DNA from: Pseudomonas sp.
Lineage (GTDB): Bacteria; Pseudomonadota; Gammaproteobacteria; Pseudomonadales; Pseudomonadaceae
Reading direction: 5' to 3'
Length of the DNA: 8,126 bases
Assembly (NCBI GenBank): GCA_030654635.1
Contig: JAURXE010000255.1
Span: forward strand, 1 to 8,126
Positions within the stretch are counted from its first letter, which is position 1; every line of letters starts with the position of its first letter. The position numbers and the translations under genes were made by a program. The notes under the pieces are model-generated. The model did no database searches, was not told where the DNA came from, and saw nothing but the letters and a program-made list of their open reading frames with translations. Shown piece by piece: positions 1 through 5,769 of the stretch.

Positions 1-252
1 GCCGTCGACCTGCAAATGAATGCCATGACTGGCGCCTTGCAATGACGGTGGCAGCTCGCCGGGGGTAGTCACTTGGGCGGCCGGTTGCTGACTCAACTGG
101 CGATTGATACTGCGCACCTGTTCGGCCTTTCCGGCGGTTGCCGTGTTGCTGGCCGGCGGGGTGCTCGTGTTGGGGATAAAAAAACCTATGCCGACAGCAA
201 GCAGGGCCAAGCTGCAGGTCGCTGCGGCCAGTCGGGGGAAGCTGAGGGGCAT
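1..252 (-). CDS. lifO: Lipase-specific foldase (lipase chaperone), N-terminal part, runs off the left edge
   Basis: Reading leftward from the ATG at 252, 84 codons stay open to the window edge. Residues 1-8 are a short N-terminus with one Arg. Residues 9-26 form a hydrophobic membrane anchor (AAATCSLALLAVGIGFFI). Residues 27-66 are an Ala/Pro/Thr/Gln-rich linker. ELPPSLQG at 66-73 resembles the start of the folded part of Lif proteins. Known for the family: Lif is an inner-membrane-anchored periplasmic steric chaperone that folds its cognate lipase before type II secretion. The RxxFDY signature and the helical body would lie outside the window. The start is supported by GGAGA (259-263), six bases upstream. 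It lies 72 bp downstream of the lipase on the same strand, the classic lipA-lif order. Identification rests on position plus the anchor/linker/LPPSL pattern. Confidence 0.85.
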   Translation of the reverse strand, partial: MPLSFPRLAAATCSLALLAVGIGFFIPNTSTPPASNTATAGKAEQVRSINRQLSQQPAAQVTTPGELPPSLQGASHGIHLQVDG

Positions 253-267
253 CTGTTCTCTCCAGCT

Positions 268-319
268 AAAAAGCCGCGACCCGGATTGCGCGGCTAGCCG
301 CTCAATTCGGGTCAGCGGC
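268..319 (-). terminator. Inverted repeat with U-run between lipA and lifO (possible attenuating terminator)
   Basis: Positions 273-319 form a 47-bp imperfect palindrome centred on CTAG (294-297), with arms GCCGC...ACCCG...ATTG on each side. In the direction of transcription it is followed directly by five T (272-268). It lies wholly between the lipA stop (325-327) and the lifO ribosome-binding site (259-263). It can fold as one long hairpin or as two, the second being a GCCGCG/CGCGGC stem abutting the U-run. It has the form of an intrinsic terminator. Because lifO has no obvious promoter of its own here, partial read-through is the likely outcome; that is inference. Confidence 0.65.
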
Positions 320-324
320 AGGTC

Positions 325-1272
325 TTACAGGCTGAGGCTTTTCAGGCGGCTGGCGTGGCTTTGAAACAAGGTTTTCGGGTTGGTTTCAAACAACGAAACG
401 GCGCCCAGGACTTGGTTGGTGGTGTCCAGGTGGTTCATCCGATAGTCGTCTTTGAGGACCTTGCCGAAGTGGCTGGAGCACTTGCCAGTGACGCCGTCAT
501 TGGCTTCGCTGAAGGCAAACCGGGTAACCCCAAACAGTGCGTCGGAAATATCCAGCACATTGGTCAGTGGTGAGGTGCCGCTCCAGGAGTACAGGCGGAT
601 AGTGTTGCCGGCGATGCTGGCCGTTTCCGGCCCGGCACCGCAGGCGGTGGTGGGAATGCCGACTGGGTAGCGCTGGTTATTGGCCGCGGCGCCGTTTTTG
701 TTGAATTCGGCGAGCATGGCGCGCACATCTGCCGGGCTCTTTTTGTTGTTCGACATTAGGTTGACCAGATTGCCGACGGCGTTGGCAAACACGTCAAAGG
801 CCACCCCTTGCAGGCTGCCGGACGGTGCTACACCAGTGACCAGGTCGGCCAGCGGCGAGCCTTTGTGTGGGCTGTGCATGGTGGTAACGGAGGCGACCAG
901 ATCCGGCCGTACGTTCATCACGTAGCGCACGGTGATGCCGCCCTGGCTGTGGCCCATCAGGTTGAATTTTTTGATTTTGCCAGCGGAGCCCGCACGGATG
1001 TTATCCAGCTGAGCGATCAGCGCTTCGCCGCGCTTGACCGAGCTGTCGAAGGCGTTGATTTTTGGCACGTAGACGGTGGCGCCTTGGCTTTGCAGCGCTG
1101 CCGGAATCTTGTACCAGTAGTCGATGGCCGCGATGCTGTCGAAGGCAAAAATGCCCGGCACCAGCACGAGTGGGTTTTTGGTTTGGGACTCGGTGGTGGC
1201 GGCCTGACTGGCTTGGCTAAAACCCAAACCGAGCCCGAGGGTGAGCAGCGAAACAGCAAATAGCTTTTTCAT
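325..1272 (-). CDS. lipA: Secreted triacylglycerol lipase, subfamily I.1 (foldase-dependent)
   Basis: The product is a 315-residue alpha/beta hydrolase that hydrolyses long-chain triglycerides outside the cell. Residues 1-24 or 25 are a Sec signal peptide (Lys2-Lys3, hydrophobic core, ASQA before the probable cut). LVLVPGIF (35-42) is the oxyanion-hole strand. GHSQG (107-111) holds nucleophile Ser109. Asp259 (in NDG) and His281 (in NHLD) complete the triad; the 22-residue Asp-His spacing equals that of the P. aeruginosa lipase. Asp283 and Gln287 match its calcium ligands, with Asp241 or Asp244 as a further ligand. Cys211 and Cys265 would form the conserved disulfide. The length fits subfamily I.1 (about 311 residues) better than the longer Burkholderia I.2 enzymes. 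AGGAA (1280-1284) lies seven bases before the ATG. Known: such lipases need Lif for folding and type II secretion for export; lifO follows immediately. A divergent AraC-type regulator is a candidate controller. Confidence 0.95.
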   Translation of the reverse strand: MKKLFAVSLLTLGLGLGFSQASQAATTESQTKNPLVLVPGIFAFDSIAAIDYWYKIPAALQSQGATVYVPKINAFDSSVKRGEALIAQLDNIRAGSAGKIKKFNLMGHSQGGITVRYVMNVRPDLVASVTTMHSPHKGSPLADLVTGVAPSGSLQGVAFDVFANAVGNLVNLMSNNKKSPADVRAMLAEFNKNGAAANNQRYPVGIPTTACGAGPETASIAGNTIRLYSWSGTSPLTNVLDISDALFGVTRFAFSEANDGVTGKCSSHFGKVLKDDYRMNHLDTTNQVLGAVSLFETNPKTLFQSHASRLKSLSL

Positions 1273-1557
1273 GTTGGCATTCCTGTAATTATTTTTATTG
1301 TTTAGGCCCCGTACTGCCGACGCGAGGTGGCCGCTATCAGAGCACGTCGGCTACCGGCTGACTTGTAAGAACCGATGAACCTATGGCGGCTGTGTGCTGG
1401 CCGAGCAAAGCTTGGGAGCGGTGCTTTACTGCGCGGCGTGATGCGCCCACCATGGGCGCAAGACAACAATAAGGTCGACAGCCCCGAGCTGATCGCCCCC
1501 GCAGGATCCGCCCCCATGCCGCTGACCAATTCCCCCCCGCAGGATCCGACATCCACG
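1273..1557. promoter_or_regulatory. Divergent intergenic region between lipA and the AraC-family regulator
   Basis: About 285 bp separate the two start codons. An AT-rich block (1287-1303) sits next to the lipA ribosome-binding site. On the plus strand, TTGGCA (1274-1279) and TATTGT (1296-1301), 16 bp apart, form a weak sigma-70-like pair that could drive the regulator. Inverted repeats include GCCGACG/CGTCGGC (1316-1322 and 1345-1351), an imperfect 17-bp dyad at 1346-1362, and a perfect 8-bp repeat at 1442-1460. I found no convincing sigma-54 (-24/-12) promoter for lipA, although other Pseudomonas lipA genes use one. The frame of the regulator stays open upstream to 1375, but that stretch does not read like protein. 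Confidence 0.5.
1442..1460. repeat. Perfect 8-bp inverted repeat in the lipA/araC intergenic region
   Basis: TGCGCCCA (1442-1449) and TGGGCGCA (1453-1460) are perfect complements separated by three bases. No T-run follows on either strand, so it does not look like a terminator. It lies 56 bp before the first candidate start codon of the AraC-family gene. It could be an operator or a hairpin in that gene's 5' untranslated leader. No known regulator consensus was recognised. Confidence 0.5.
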
Positions 1558-1572
1558 ATGCCGCTGAGCAAT
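1496..1572 (+). repeat. Tandem duplication of the ribosome-binding site and start region of the AraC-family gene
   Basis: CCCCCGCAGGATCCG occurs identically at 1496-1510 and 1534-1548. ATGCCGCTGA(C/G)CAAT occurs at 1516-1530 and 1558-1572 with one mismatch. Each copy thus holds an AGGA element, an ATG and codons for Met-Pro-Leu-(Thr/Ser)-Asn. The two ATGs are 42 bp apart and in the same frame, so both can start the downstream gene. AGGA-to-ATG spacing is 9 bases for copy 1 and 13 for copy 2. Confidence 0.8.
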
Positions 1573-2337
1573 CAATCCTCGCTGCTCTATCTGTGGGATC
1601 AGCGCACCCTGTTTCTCGGGCCGTTGGCCGAGTTGCTAGAGCTTTCGCAGGCCGCAGCCACCTTGGTTATCGGCCTCGATCATGAGTTCGTACTGGAGTC
1701 GGCTGGCGAACTGGTGGAATGCCGCAGTGTCTTGCTGCCGGCGGGCTGTCGAGTGCGTTTACAGCCAGGGCAAAACCGTCTGGCGGTCTGGTACCTGGAC
1801 CCTTTTGGTGCGGACTTTGGCGCGCTGCGTGGGCGCATGGCTCGGCAAGAGGCGGGGCTGCTTATTGAACTTGAGCAGGAGGCTGGCTGGATCGAGCAGC
1901 ACTTGGATTTACTGCAGGAGGCGGCCACCCCCGCTCAGGCCTATGCCTTGATCGAGCAATTGCTCGGGCCGGCGGATGCTTCGGCGGCGCCGTTCAAACT
2001 GGATGCGCGGATTATTCGGGTGGTGGAACTGATAAAGCGCGATGTCTCGAATAATCTCTCCGCGCGCTATCTGGCCAGCCAGGTTGATTTGTCTGAGCCA
2101 CGCTTGTCGCAGTTATTCAAAGACACCTTGGGGGTACCGATTCGTCGCTATCGGCAATGGCACCGGCTGTTTGTCACCGCGGTCGGGGTGACCCGCGGCC
2201 TGTCACTGACCACTGCAGCGTTGGAAGCCGGCTTTACCGATTCGGCGCATTTCAGCCGCACCTTTCGCAGCATTCTCGGTATGACACCTTCGGCGATGTT
2301 GTCGCCGAGGGGCAAAATCCGCATGCATGCCGGTTAA
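1558..2337 (+). CDS. AraC/XylS-family transcriptional regulator
   Basis: The product is 259 residues from the ATG at 1558, or 273 from the in-frame ATG at 1516, which has the better-spaced AGGA. I chose 1558 because the recognisable fold (SSLLYLWDQRTLFLGPL) begins just after it; the start is uncertain because this region is duplicated. The N-terminal half is a poorly conserved cupin-like sensing domain. The last hundred residues are a double helix-turn-helix AraC domain: LSARYLASQVDLSEPRLSQL is the first motif, and LTTAALEAGFTDSAHFSRTF followed by LGMTPSAM is the second, the typical AraC signature. It acts in the cytoplasm as a DNA-binding activator or repressor. Its ligand is unknown. Divergence from lipA-lifO makes that operon a natural target, but this is inference; known Pseudomonas lipA regulation uses LipR/CbrAB instead. 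Confidence 0.88.
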   Translation: MPLSNQSSLLYLWDQRTLFLGPLAELLELSQAAATLVIGLDHEFVLESAGELVECRSVLLPAGCRVRLQPGQNRLAVWYLDPFGADFGALRGRMARQEAGLLIELEQEAGWIEQHLDLLQEAATPAQAYALIEQLLGPADASAAPFKLDARIIRVVELIKRDVSNNLSARYLASQVDLSEPRLSQLFKDTLGVPIRRYRQWHRLFVTAVGVTRGLSLTTAALEAGFTDSAHFSRTFRSILGMTPSAMLSPRGKIRMHAG

Positions 2338-2373
2338 GTCGTGCGGCGTCCGAACAACTCTGACTGACAGCCT

Positions 2374-3423
2374 CTATTGACCTTGCAAGGCCGGCACCAA
2401 CCACTGCTCGCCGGGTTTGGGGGCGCGGAACTGCGCCGCCGGGACTTGTCGTTCAAGAAGGGCCTGGGTCAGCTCTTGGGTTGGGGCGAACTGGTCTTCG
2501 TCACTGAGGTTAAAGGTGCCAAAGTGAATCGCCATGCTGCACTGCGAGGCCAGTTGCTGGTGGGCCTGCACGGCGTCATCCGGGTTCATATGGTTGTCAC
2601 GCATAAACCAGCGCGGCGCATAGGCGCCGATCGGCAGGGCGGCAAAACGCAGGGGGCCAAAGCGTTGATGGATCAGGCCAAATTCAGGGCCCAAGCCGCT
2701 GTCGCCGGGGAACAGCACGGGACCTTCGGCGGATTCCAGCACAAAGCCCAGCCATAGGCTGCGATTGGTGTCGTGGCGGGCGCGGGCCGACCAGTGCTGC
2801 GCCGGCACCGCGTGGAAGGTTAACGAGTCGTTCAGCGGCAAACTCTGCCACCAATCCAGTTCGGTGATGCGGTTATGCCCGCACTCCCGGATCAATCCAG
2901 CATTGCCCAGCCCCGTAACCACCTGTGCTTGCGGAAAGCGCTCGGCCAGTTGCCGCAGACTGTAGAGGTCGAGGTGGTCGTAGTGGTTGTGGCTGACCAG
3001 AATCAGGTCGATGGGCGGCAGCTGGTCGAGGCTCAAGCCCGGCGGATGGTGGCGGCGCGGGCCGATAAACTCGAACGGGCTGGCGCGCTGCGACCACAGC
3101 GGGTCGGTGAGGATGTTCAAACCGTGCTGCTGGATCAGTATCGTGGCGTGATTGATATAGGTGACCCGCAGCTCATCGTTCTGCGCTCGTTGCGATACCT
3201 CGGGCGGCGTGTCCGGGCCGGCTTGGGGTACCCATTGCAGCTGGGCGGGGCGACTGAGTTGCCACTTGAGCACGCTGCCCAGGCTTTTGTGGGCTTTGGG
3301 GTGAATGTTTTGAAAGCGTTGACCATCAAAATTGGCGCTGACTGGCCCGCGATAGGGTCGGCCGTGGCGACCCAGTAAATTGAGCAGGGCGATCAACCAG
3401 GTGGGGCGTAGCACTCGCGACAT
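2374..3423 (-). CDS. Metallo-beta-lactamase-fold hydrolase, NAPE-PLD/UlaG-like
   Basis: The product is a 349-residue protein with the complete metal-binding set of the family. SHNHYDH (144-150) gives His145, His147, Asp149 and His150. His210 (AQHWS), Asp241 (PGDSG) and His300 (IHFGTF) follow in order. NHMNPDDAV (277-285) matches a conserved segment of N-acylphosphatidylethanolamine phospholipase D. The strand with NHATILIQ and TDPLWSQRASP (106-116) is also typical. The N-terminus has a short hydrophobic patch (WLIALLNLL) but no clear signal peptide, so it is probably cytoplasmic or peripherally bound. Known: relatives hydrolyse phosphodiesters of lipids or lactones; the substrate cannot be told from sequence. 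No strong Shine-Dalgarno lies before the ATG at 3423. It stands alone, convergent with the AraC gene (36 bp between stops) and divergent from rluE. Confidence 0.88.
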   Translation of the reverse strand: MSRVLRPTWLIALLNLLGRHGRPYRGPVSANFDGQRFQNIHPKAHKSLGSVLKWQLSRPAQLQWVPQAGPDTPPEVSQRAQNDELRVTYINHATILIQQHGLNILTDPLWSQRASPFEFIGPRRHHPPGLSLDQLPPIDLILVSHNHYDHLDLYSLRQLAERFPQAQVVTGLGNAGLIRECGHNRITELDWWQSLPLNDSLTFHAVPAQHWSARARHDTNRSLWLGFVLESAEGPVLFPGDSGLGPEFGLIHQRFGPLRFAALPIGAYAPRWFMRDNHMNPDDAVQAHQQLASQCSMAIHFGTFNLSDEDQFAPTQELTQALLERQVPAAQFRAPKPGEQWLVPALQGQ

Positions 3424-3506
3424 TGCCGTTGCACTCTTGCGGTGTGGATGCCGCTCAACCTAGCATGCCGCTCCTGCCGCCTGCCTAGCCCAAGTCGTTG
3501 CCACTT

Positions 3507-4148
3507 ATGTCGCGTCCTCCTCGCTCCAATTCACCTCGTCCGGCATCCAGCTCGCGCGTCGTTACCTGCGCGCCACGGCGGCTGGCCAAACAGCCACCGG
3601 CCGAGCCACGGCTGATCCTGTTTAACAAACCCTTCGATGTGTTGACCCAATTGAGCGACGAAGGCGGCCGCGCCACCCTCAAAGACTACCTGCAGATTCC
3701 CGGTGTTTACCCGGCCGGCCGCTTGGATCGCGACAGTGAAGGCCTGTTGCTGCTGACCAATGACGGCGGCTTGCAGGCGCGGATTAGCGACCCCAAGCAC
3801 AAACTGGCCAAGACCTACTGGGTGCAGGTCGACGGCCTGCCGAGCGAGGAGCAGTTGCAGTTGCTGCGTGCCGGCGTGCAACTGAATGACGGCCTGACCC
3901 TACCCGCCGAGGCGCGGCTGCTGGAGGAACCCGAGTTGTGGCCGCGCACGCCGCCGGTACGCTTTCGCAAAAACTTGCCGACCAGCTGGCTGGAGTTGGT
4001 GATTCGCGAGGGGCGCAACCGCCAGGTGCGGCGGATGACCGCTGCGGTCGGTTTGCCAACCTTGCGCCTGGTGCGGGTGCGCATCGGCCCCTGGAGCCTG
4101 GACGGGCTGGCACCCGGCGAGTGGCGCGAAGTGCCGGCGCAGCTGTGA
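3507..4148 (+). CDS. rluE: 23S rRNA pseudouridine synthase, RluE type (RsuA family)
   Basis: The product is a 213-residue enzyme that would isomerise a uridine of 23S rRNA (U2457 in E. coli numbering for RluE). [17 protein letters not shown] carries the catalytic Asp, residue 74 counted from the ATG at 3507. Other family motifs are [11 protein letters not shown] near the start, KTYWVQVDG in the middle, and [16 protein letters not shown] near the end. The [21 protein letters not shown] stretch and the absence of an N-terminal S4 domain point to RluE rather than RluB, RluF or RsuA. The length matches the E. coli protein (217). The first 30 residues are Ser/Arg/Pro-rich and basic, as often seen. 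An in-frame TTG at 3498 is an alternative start; neither has a strong Shine-Dalgarno. The stop lies 4 bp from that of the convergent DUF2788 gene. Confidence 0.93.
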   Translation: MSRPPRSNSPRPASSSRVVTCAPRRLAKQPPAEPRLILFNKPFDVLTQLSDEGGRATLKDYLQIPGVYPAGRLDRDSEGLLLLTNDGGLQARISDPKHKLAKTYWVQVDGLPSEEQLQLLRAGVQLNDGLTLPAEARLLEEPELWPRTPPVRFRKNLPTSWLELVIREGRNRQVRRMTAAVGLPTLRLVRVRIGPWSLDGLAPGEWREVPAQL

Positions 4149-4152
4149 CCTG

Positions 4153-4356
4153 CTAGACCCCTTCGAGGCCGGCGATGACCACTGTCTTGATGATAAAACC
4201 GAGCACGCCCAGGCCTAGGGCCAAAAACAGAATCATGGTGCCGAAGCGTCCGGCTTTGGATTTTTTCGCCAAATCCCAGACGATAAAGGCCATAAACAAG
4301 ATCAAGCCGCTGACCAGAATGTACATCATCCAGTCTTCGAATACTTGCGGGTCCAT
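4153..4356 (-). CDS. DUF2788 family small inner-membrane protein
   Basis: The product is 67 residues with two predicted membrane helices, about residues 13-29 (YILVSGLILFMAFIVWD) and 40-60 (TMILFLALGLGVLGFIIKTVV). They are joined by a basic loop, AKKSKAGRFG, likely cytoplasmic. The layout and the start MDPQVFEDWM match the DUF2788 family found in pseudomonads, whose function is unknown. I chose the ATG at 4356 over the in-frame GTG at 4368 because GGAG lies seven bases before the ATG, and the GTG overlaps this Shine-Dalgarno. A near-consensus sigma-70 promoter lies upstream, so the gene is probably transcribed on its own and constitutively. Confidence 0.88.
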   Translation of the reverse strand: MDPQVFEDWMMYILVSGLILFMAFIVWDLAKKSKAGRFGTMILFLALGLGVLGFIIKTVVIAGLEGV

Positions 4357-4380
4357 CGACTGCTCCACTGCGCTTAATAG

Positions 4381-4396
4381 CTGCCGGGGTCGGCAG
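4381..4396 (-). other. Hairpin in the 5' leader of the DUF2788 gene
   Basis: CTGCCG/CGGCAG form a perfect 6-bp stem with a 4-base loop. It lies between the predicted promoter (4410-4438) and the ribosome-binding site of the DUF2788 gene, so it would be in the leader RNA. No T-run follows on either strand, which argues against a terminator. It may stabilise the short transcript; its role is unknown. Confidence 0.45.
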
Positions 4397-4409
4397 GCTA
4401 AGGCCGGCG

Positions 4410-4438
4410 ATTATACGTGGGCCGGGCTGGCGTGTCAG
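4410..4438 (-). promoter_or_regulatory. Sigma-70 promoter for the DUF2788 gene
   Basis: On the minus strand, CTGACA (4438-4433, five of six to consensus) is followed after exactly 17 bp by TATAAT (4415-4410, six of six). Transcription would start near 4403, giving a leader of about 47 nt before the ATG at 4356. It lies just beyond the Lrp-family gene's stop at 4456, with no coding overlap. Confidence 0.75.
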
Positions 4439-4455
4439 ACCGCTTGGCGGGCCGG

Positions 4456-4935
4456 CTAGCTGCGCAGATGGTTAAGCGGTAACTCGGTGCTACTCAGCAC
4501 CTGATTGAGCACGAAGCTGGAGCGCACGCTGGTGACGCCTTCGATGCGGGTCAGTTGGCCGAGCAGGAATTTTTGGTAGTGGTCCATGTCGGCGACCACC
4601 ACTTTCAGCTGATAGTCGGCGTCCATGCCCGTTACTAGGCTGCACTCGAGCACTTCCGGGCACTGGCGGATAGCCGCCTCGAAACCCTCGAAACGCTCCG
4701 GTGTGTGCCTGTCCATGCCGACCATCACATAGGCGGTGAGGCTCAGGCCGAGCTTCTTGCGATCCAGCAGAGCCACCTGGCGCAGGATAAAACCGTCGTC
4801 TTCCAGCTGCTTGACCCGCCGCGAGCAGGGCGAGGGCGATAGGCCGATGCGTTCGGCGAGATCCTGGTTGGAGATGCGCGCGTCACGCTGCAGCTCGCTG
4901 AGGATATTCAGGTCGTAGCGGTCGAGTCTATTCAT
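4456..4935 (-). CDS. Lrp/AsnC-family transcriptional regulator
   Basis: The product is 159 residues, the usual length for Lrp. The N-terminal winged helix-turn-helix spans about 5-55: LDRYDLNILSELQRDARISN, then LAERIGLSPSPCSRRVKQLE as the DNA-binding motif, then DGFI. The RAM ligand-binding domain spans about 66-148 (LTAYVMVGMD, VLECSLVTGMDADYQLKVVV), with the Gly103/Asp105/Asp107 turn that lines the effector pocket. Known: such proteins form octamers or hexadecamers, bind amino acids and often control adjacent amino-acid genes. No amino-acid gene is next to it here, so its regulon cannot be inferred. I chose the ATG at 4935 because MNRLDRYDLNIL is the canonical family start; the Shine-Dalgarno is weak. 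The frame remains open upstream to 5103, but that part does not look coding. Repeated ATTGCG motifs upstream suggest autoregulation. Confidence 0.92.
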   Translation of the reverse strand: MNRLDRYDLNILSELQRDARISNQDLAERIGLSPSPCSRRVKQLEDDGFILRQVALLDRKKLGLSLTAYVMVGMDRHTPERFEGFEAAIRQCPEVLECSLVTGMDADYQLKVVVADMDHYQKFLLGQLTRIEGVTSVRSSFVLNQVLSSTELPLNHLRS

Positions 4936-4958
4936 CTTGGCGGTAATCTTGTGATTTG

Positions 4959-5027
4959 ATTGCGATAGATGATGCCTTGTTGGATTGTTATTGCGCAAAT
5001 AGTGGTTAGTTACGCAATTTTCGCAAT
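4959..5027. promoter_or_regulatory. ATTGCG motif cluster, probable operator of the Lrp-family gene
   Basis: ATTGCG occurs at 4959-4964 and 4990-4995, and its complement CGCAAT at 5013-5018 and 5022-5027. The inner pair makes an inverted repeat, and TTGCGCAA (4991-4998) is itself a palindrome. The region is clearly richer in A+T than its surroundings. It starts 24 bp upstream of the ATG at 4935. Several phased degenerate sites in AT-rich DNA before the gene fit the autoregulatory habit of Lrp/AsnC proteins. That the product binds here is inference. Confidence 0.5.
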
Positions 5028-5030
5028 CTT

Positions 5031-5215
5031 TGGTCGCGCCTAGAGGTTTAAGCTTTATCTCAGTTTCAAGGCCCGGACATTTACGTCCACGCGCCGCGCC
5101 CAATCAGGCTGCAGCGCCGCCACTGGTCTTACCCGACCAGCTGGCCACCGGGTCCGCAAGCCCAATCAGGCTGGCGATAACAGCGGCGACACCATTGCCG
5201 AAAACGGACGAACAG
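5031..5215. other. Intergenic stretch without a recognised gene; contains a 14-bp direct repeat
   Basis: Between the operator-like region and the terminator at 5216 I see no convincing coding sequence on either strand. GCCCAATCAGGCTG occurs twice, at 5098-5111 and 5160-5173, 62 bp apart. The two copies fall in different reading frames, so they do not mark a protein repeat. ACCCG...CGGGT flank a CCAGCTGG palindrome between them. The base composition is like the neighbouring genes. It could be a decayed gene divergent from the Lrp regulator, or simply spacer. Confidence 0.45.
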
Positions 5216-5256
5216 ATGCCAAAAGGGCGATCAATAGATCGCCCGTTTGGCATTTT
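5216..5256 (-). terminator. Strong intrinsic terminator downstream of the MAPEG gene (bidirectional form)
   Basis: The inner stem GGGCGATC/GATCGCCC (5225-5232 and 5237-5244) is perfect with a 4-base loop. After a single A/G mismatch it extends by ATGCCAAA/TTTGGCAT (5216-5223 and 5246-5253). On the minus strand TTTT follows the inner stem. On the plus strand TTTT (5253-5256) follows the full stem. It lies 23 bp past the MAPEG stop codon. No recognised plus-strand gene ends just upstream of it. Confidence 0.85.
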
Positions 5257-5278
5257 GCTGTGGTTGGTTGGTGAGCGA

Positions 5279-5701
5279 TTAGAGTAGACCGCTGAGGCGC
5301 AGCAACCACCAGACCAGAATCAGCACCTGCACCAGATAGCTGGCAAAACGCAGCCAGACAAATAGCGCCGAGGTGCTCAGCATGTGCACGCAAGACTGCA
5401 GCAGGCGTGCGCCGAGCAGGCAATAAGCCAGCGGATCGGTGATGGTCGTTTGCCCGGCAACCATGGCATAGAGCAGCACGGCCGCTTGGGCGGGAAGGTT
5501 CTCCAGGCAGTTGGCGTAGGCGCGGGTCAGGCGCTGGCCGAAGCCGGGTACGTCGCTGCCATCGGCGGCAAAGGCGTTTACCGCTTTGCGCCCGCTCAGT
5601 ACTTTCAGGCCGCGCATAGTGGCCAGTAGAAACACCAGCAACAGGCTCCAGCCGACCAGACTAAGCAGAGCGGCGGCGCTGGGGGAGAGTGACATGAGCA
5701 T
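5279..5701 (-). CDS. MAPEG-family integral membrane protein
   Basis: The product is 140 residues with four predicted membrane helices, at about 10-27, 70-86, 90-108 and 118-138. The motif RLTRAYANCLENLPAQAAVL (57-76) contains the Arg-Ala-x-x-Asn-x-x-Glu-Asn pattern typical of MAPEG proteins (membrane-associated proteins in eicosanoid and glutathione metabolism). GARLLQSCVHMLS (98-110) corresponds to the second conserved helix. Known members include microsomal glutathione transferases, but many bacterial ones have no proven activity. The protein would sit in the inner membrane. The ATG at 5701 is chosen because GAGGA ends seven bases upstream; an ATG two codons later is an alternative. It appears to be a single-gene unit ended by the terminator at 5216-5256, with a MITE-like repeat just upstream. 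Confidence 0.85.
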   Translation of the reverse strand: MLMSLSPSAAALLSLVGWSLLLVFLLATMRGLKVLSGRKAVNAFAADGSDVPGFGQRLTRAYANCLENLPAQAAVLLYAMVAGQTTITDPLAYCLLGARLLQSCVHMLSTSALFVWLRFASYLVQVLILVWWLLRLSGLL

Positions 5702-5769
5702 CGATGAATCCTCAGTGGGTGGCCGAAAAACAGCAGTCGCAGCAGTCTAAATTTATTGCAGTAATTGCT

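Noticed and set aside
808..1263. Long open frame on the plus strand across lipA
   Set aside because: It is antisense to a lipase with all catalytic residues; the translation shows no family features and is explained by G+C-rich codon bias.
1273..1375. Sigma-54 (-24/-12) promoter for lipA
   Set aside because: Searched for GG-N10-GC type elements like those known for other Pseudomonas lipA genes; no spaced match good enough to call.
1375..1515. Upstream extension of the AraC-family reading frame
   Set aside because: Open but low-complexity and not protein-like; AraC relatives begin near the later ATGs, and this stretch contains regulatory-looking dyads.
1501..1548. Two GGATCC sites close together as a cloning scar
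   Set aside because: They belong to a longer duplicated block continuing into coding sequence, so natural tandem duplication explains them better.
2875..3378. Plus-strand open frame of 167 codons across the metallo-hydrolase gene
   Set aside because: It is the complement of a clearly conserved gene; its Val-rich run is simply the reverse of the HNHYDH-containing region.
4936..5103. Upstream extension of the Lrp-family reading frame
   Set aside because: Would add 56 residues before the canonical MNRLDRYDLNIL start and covers the AT-rich operator-like DNA.
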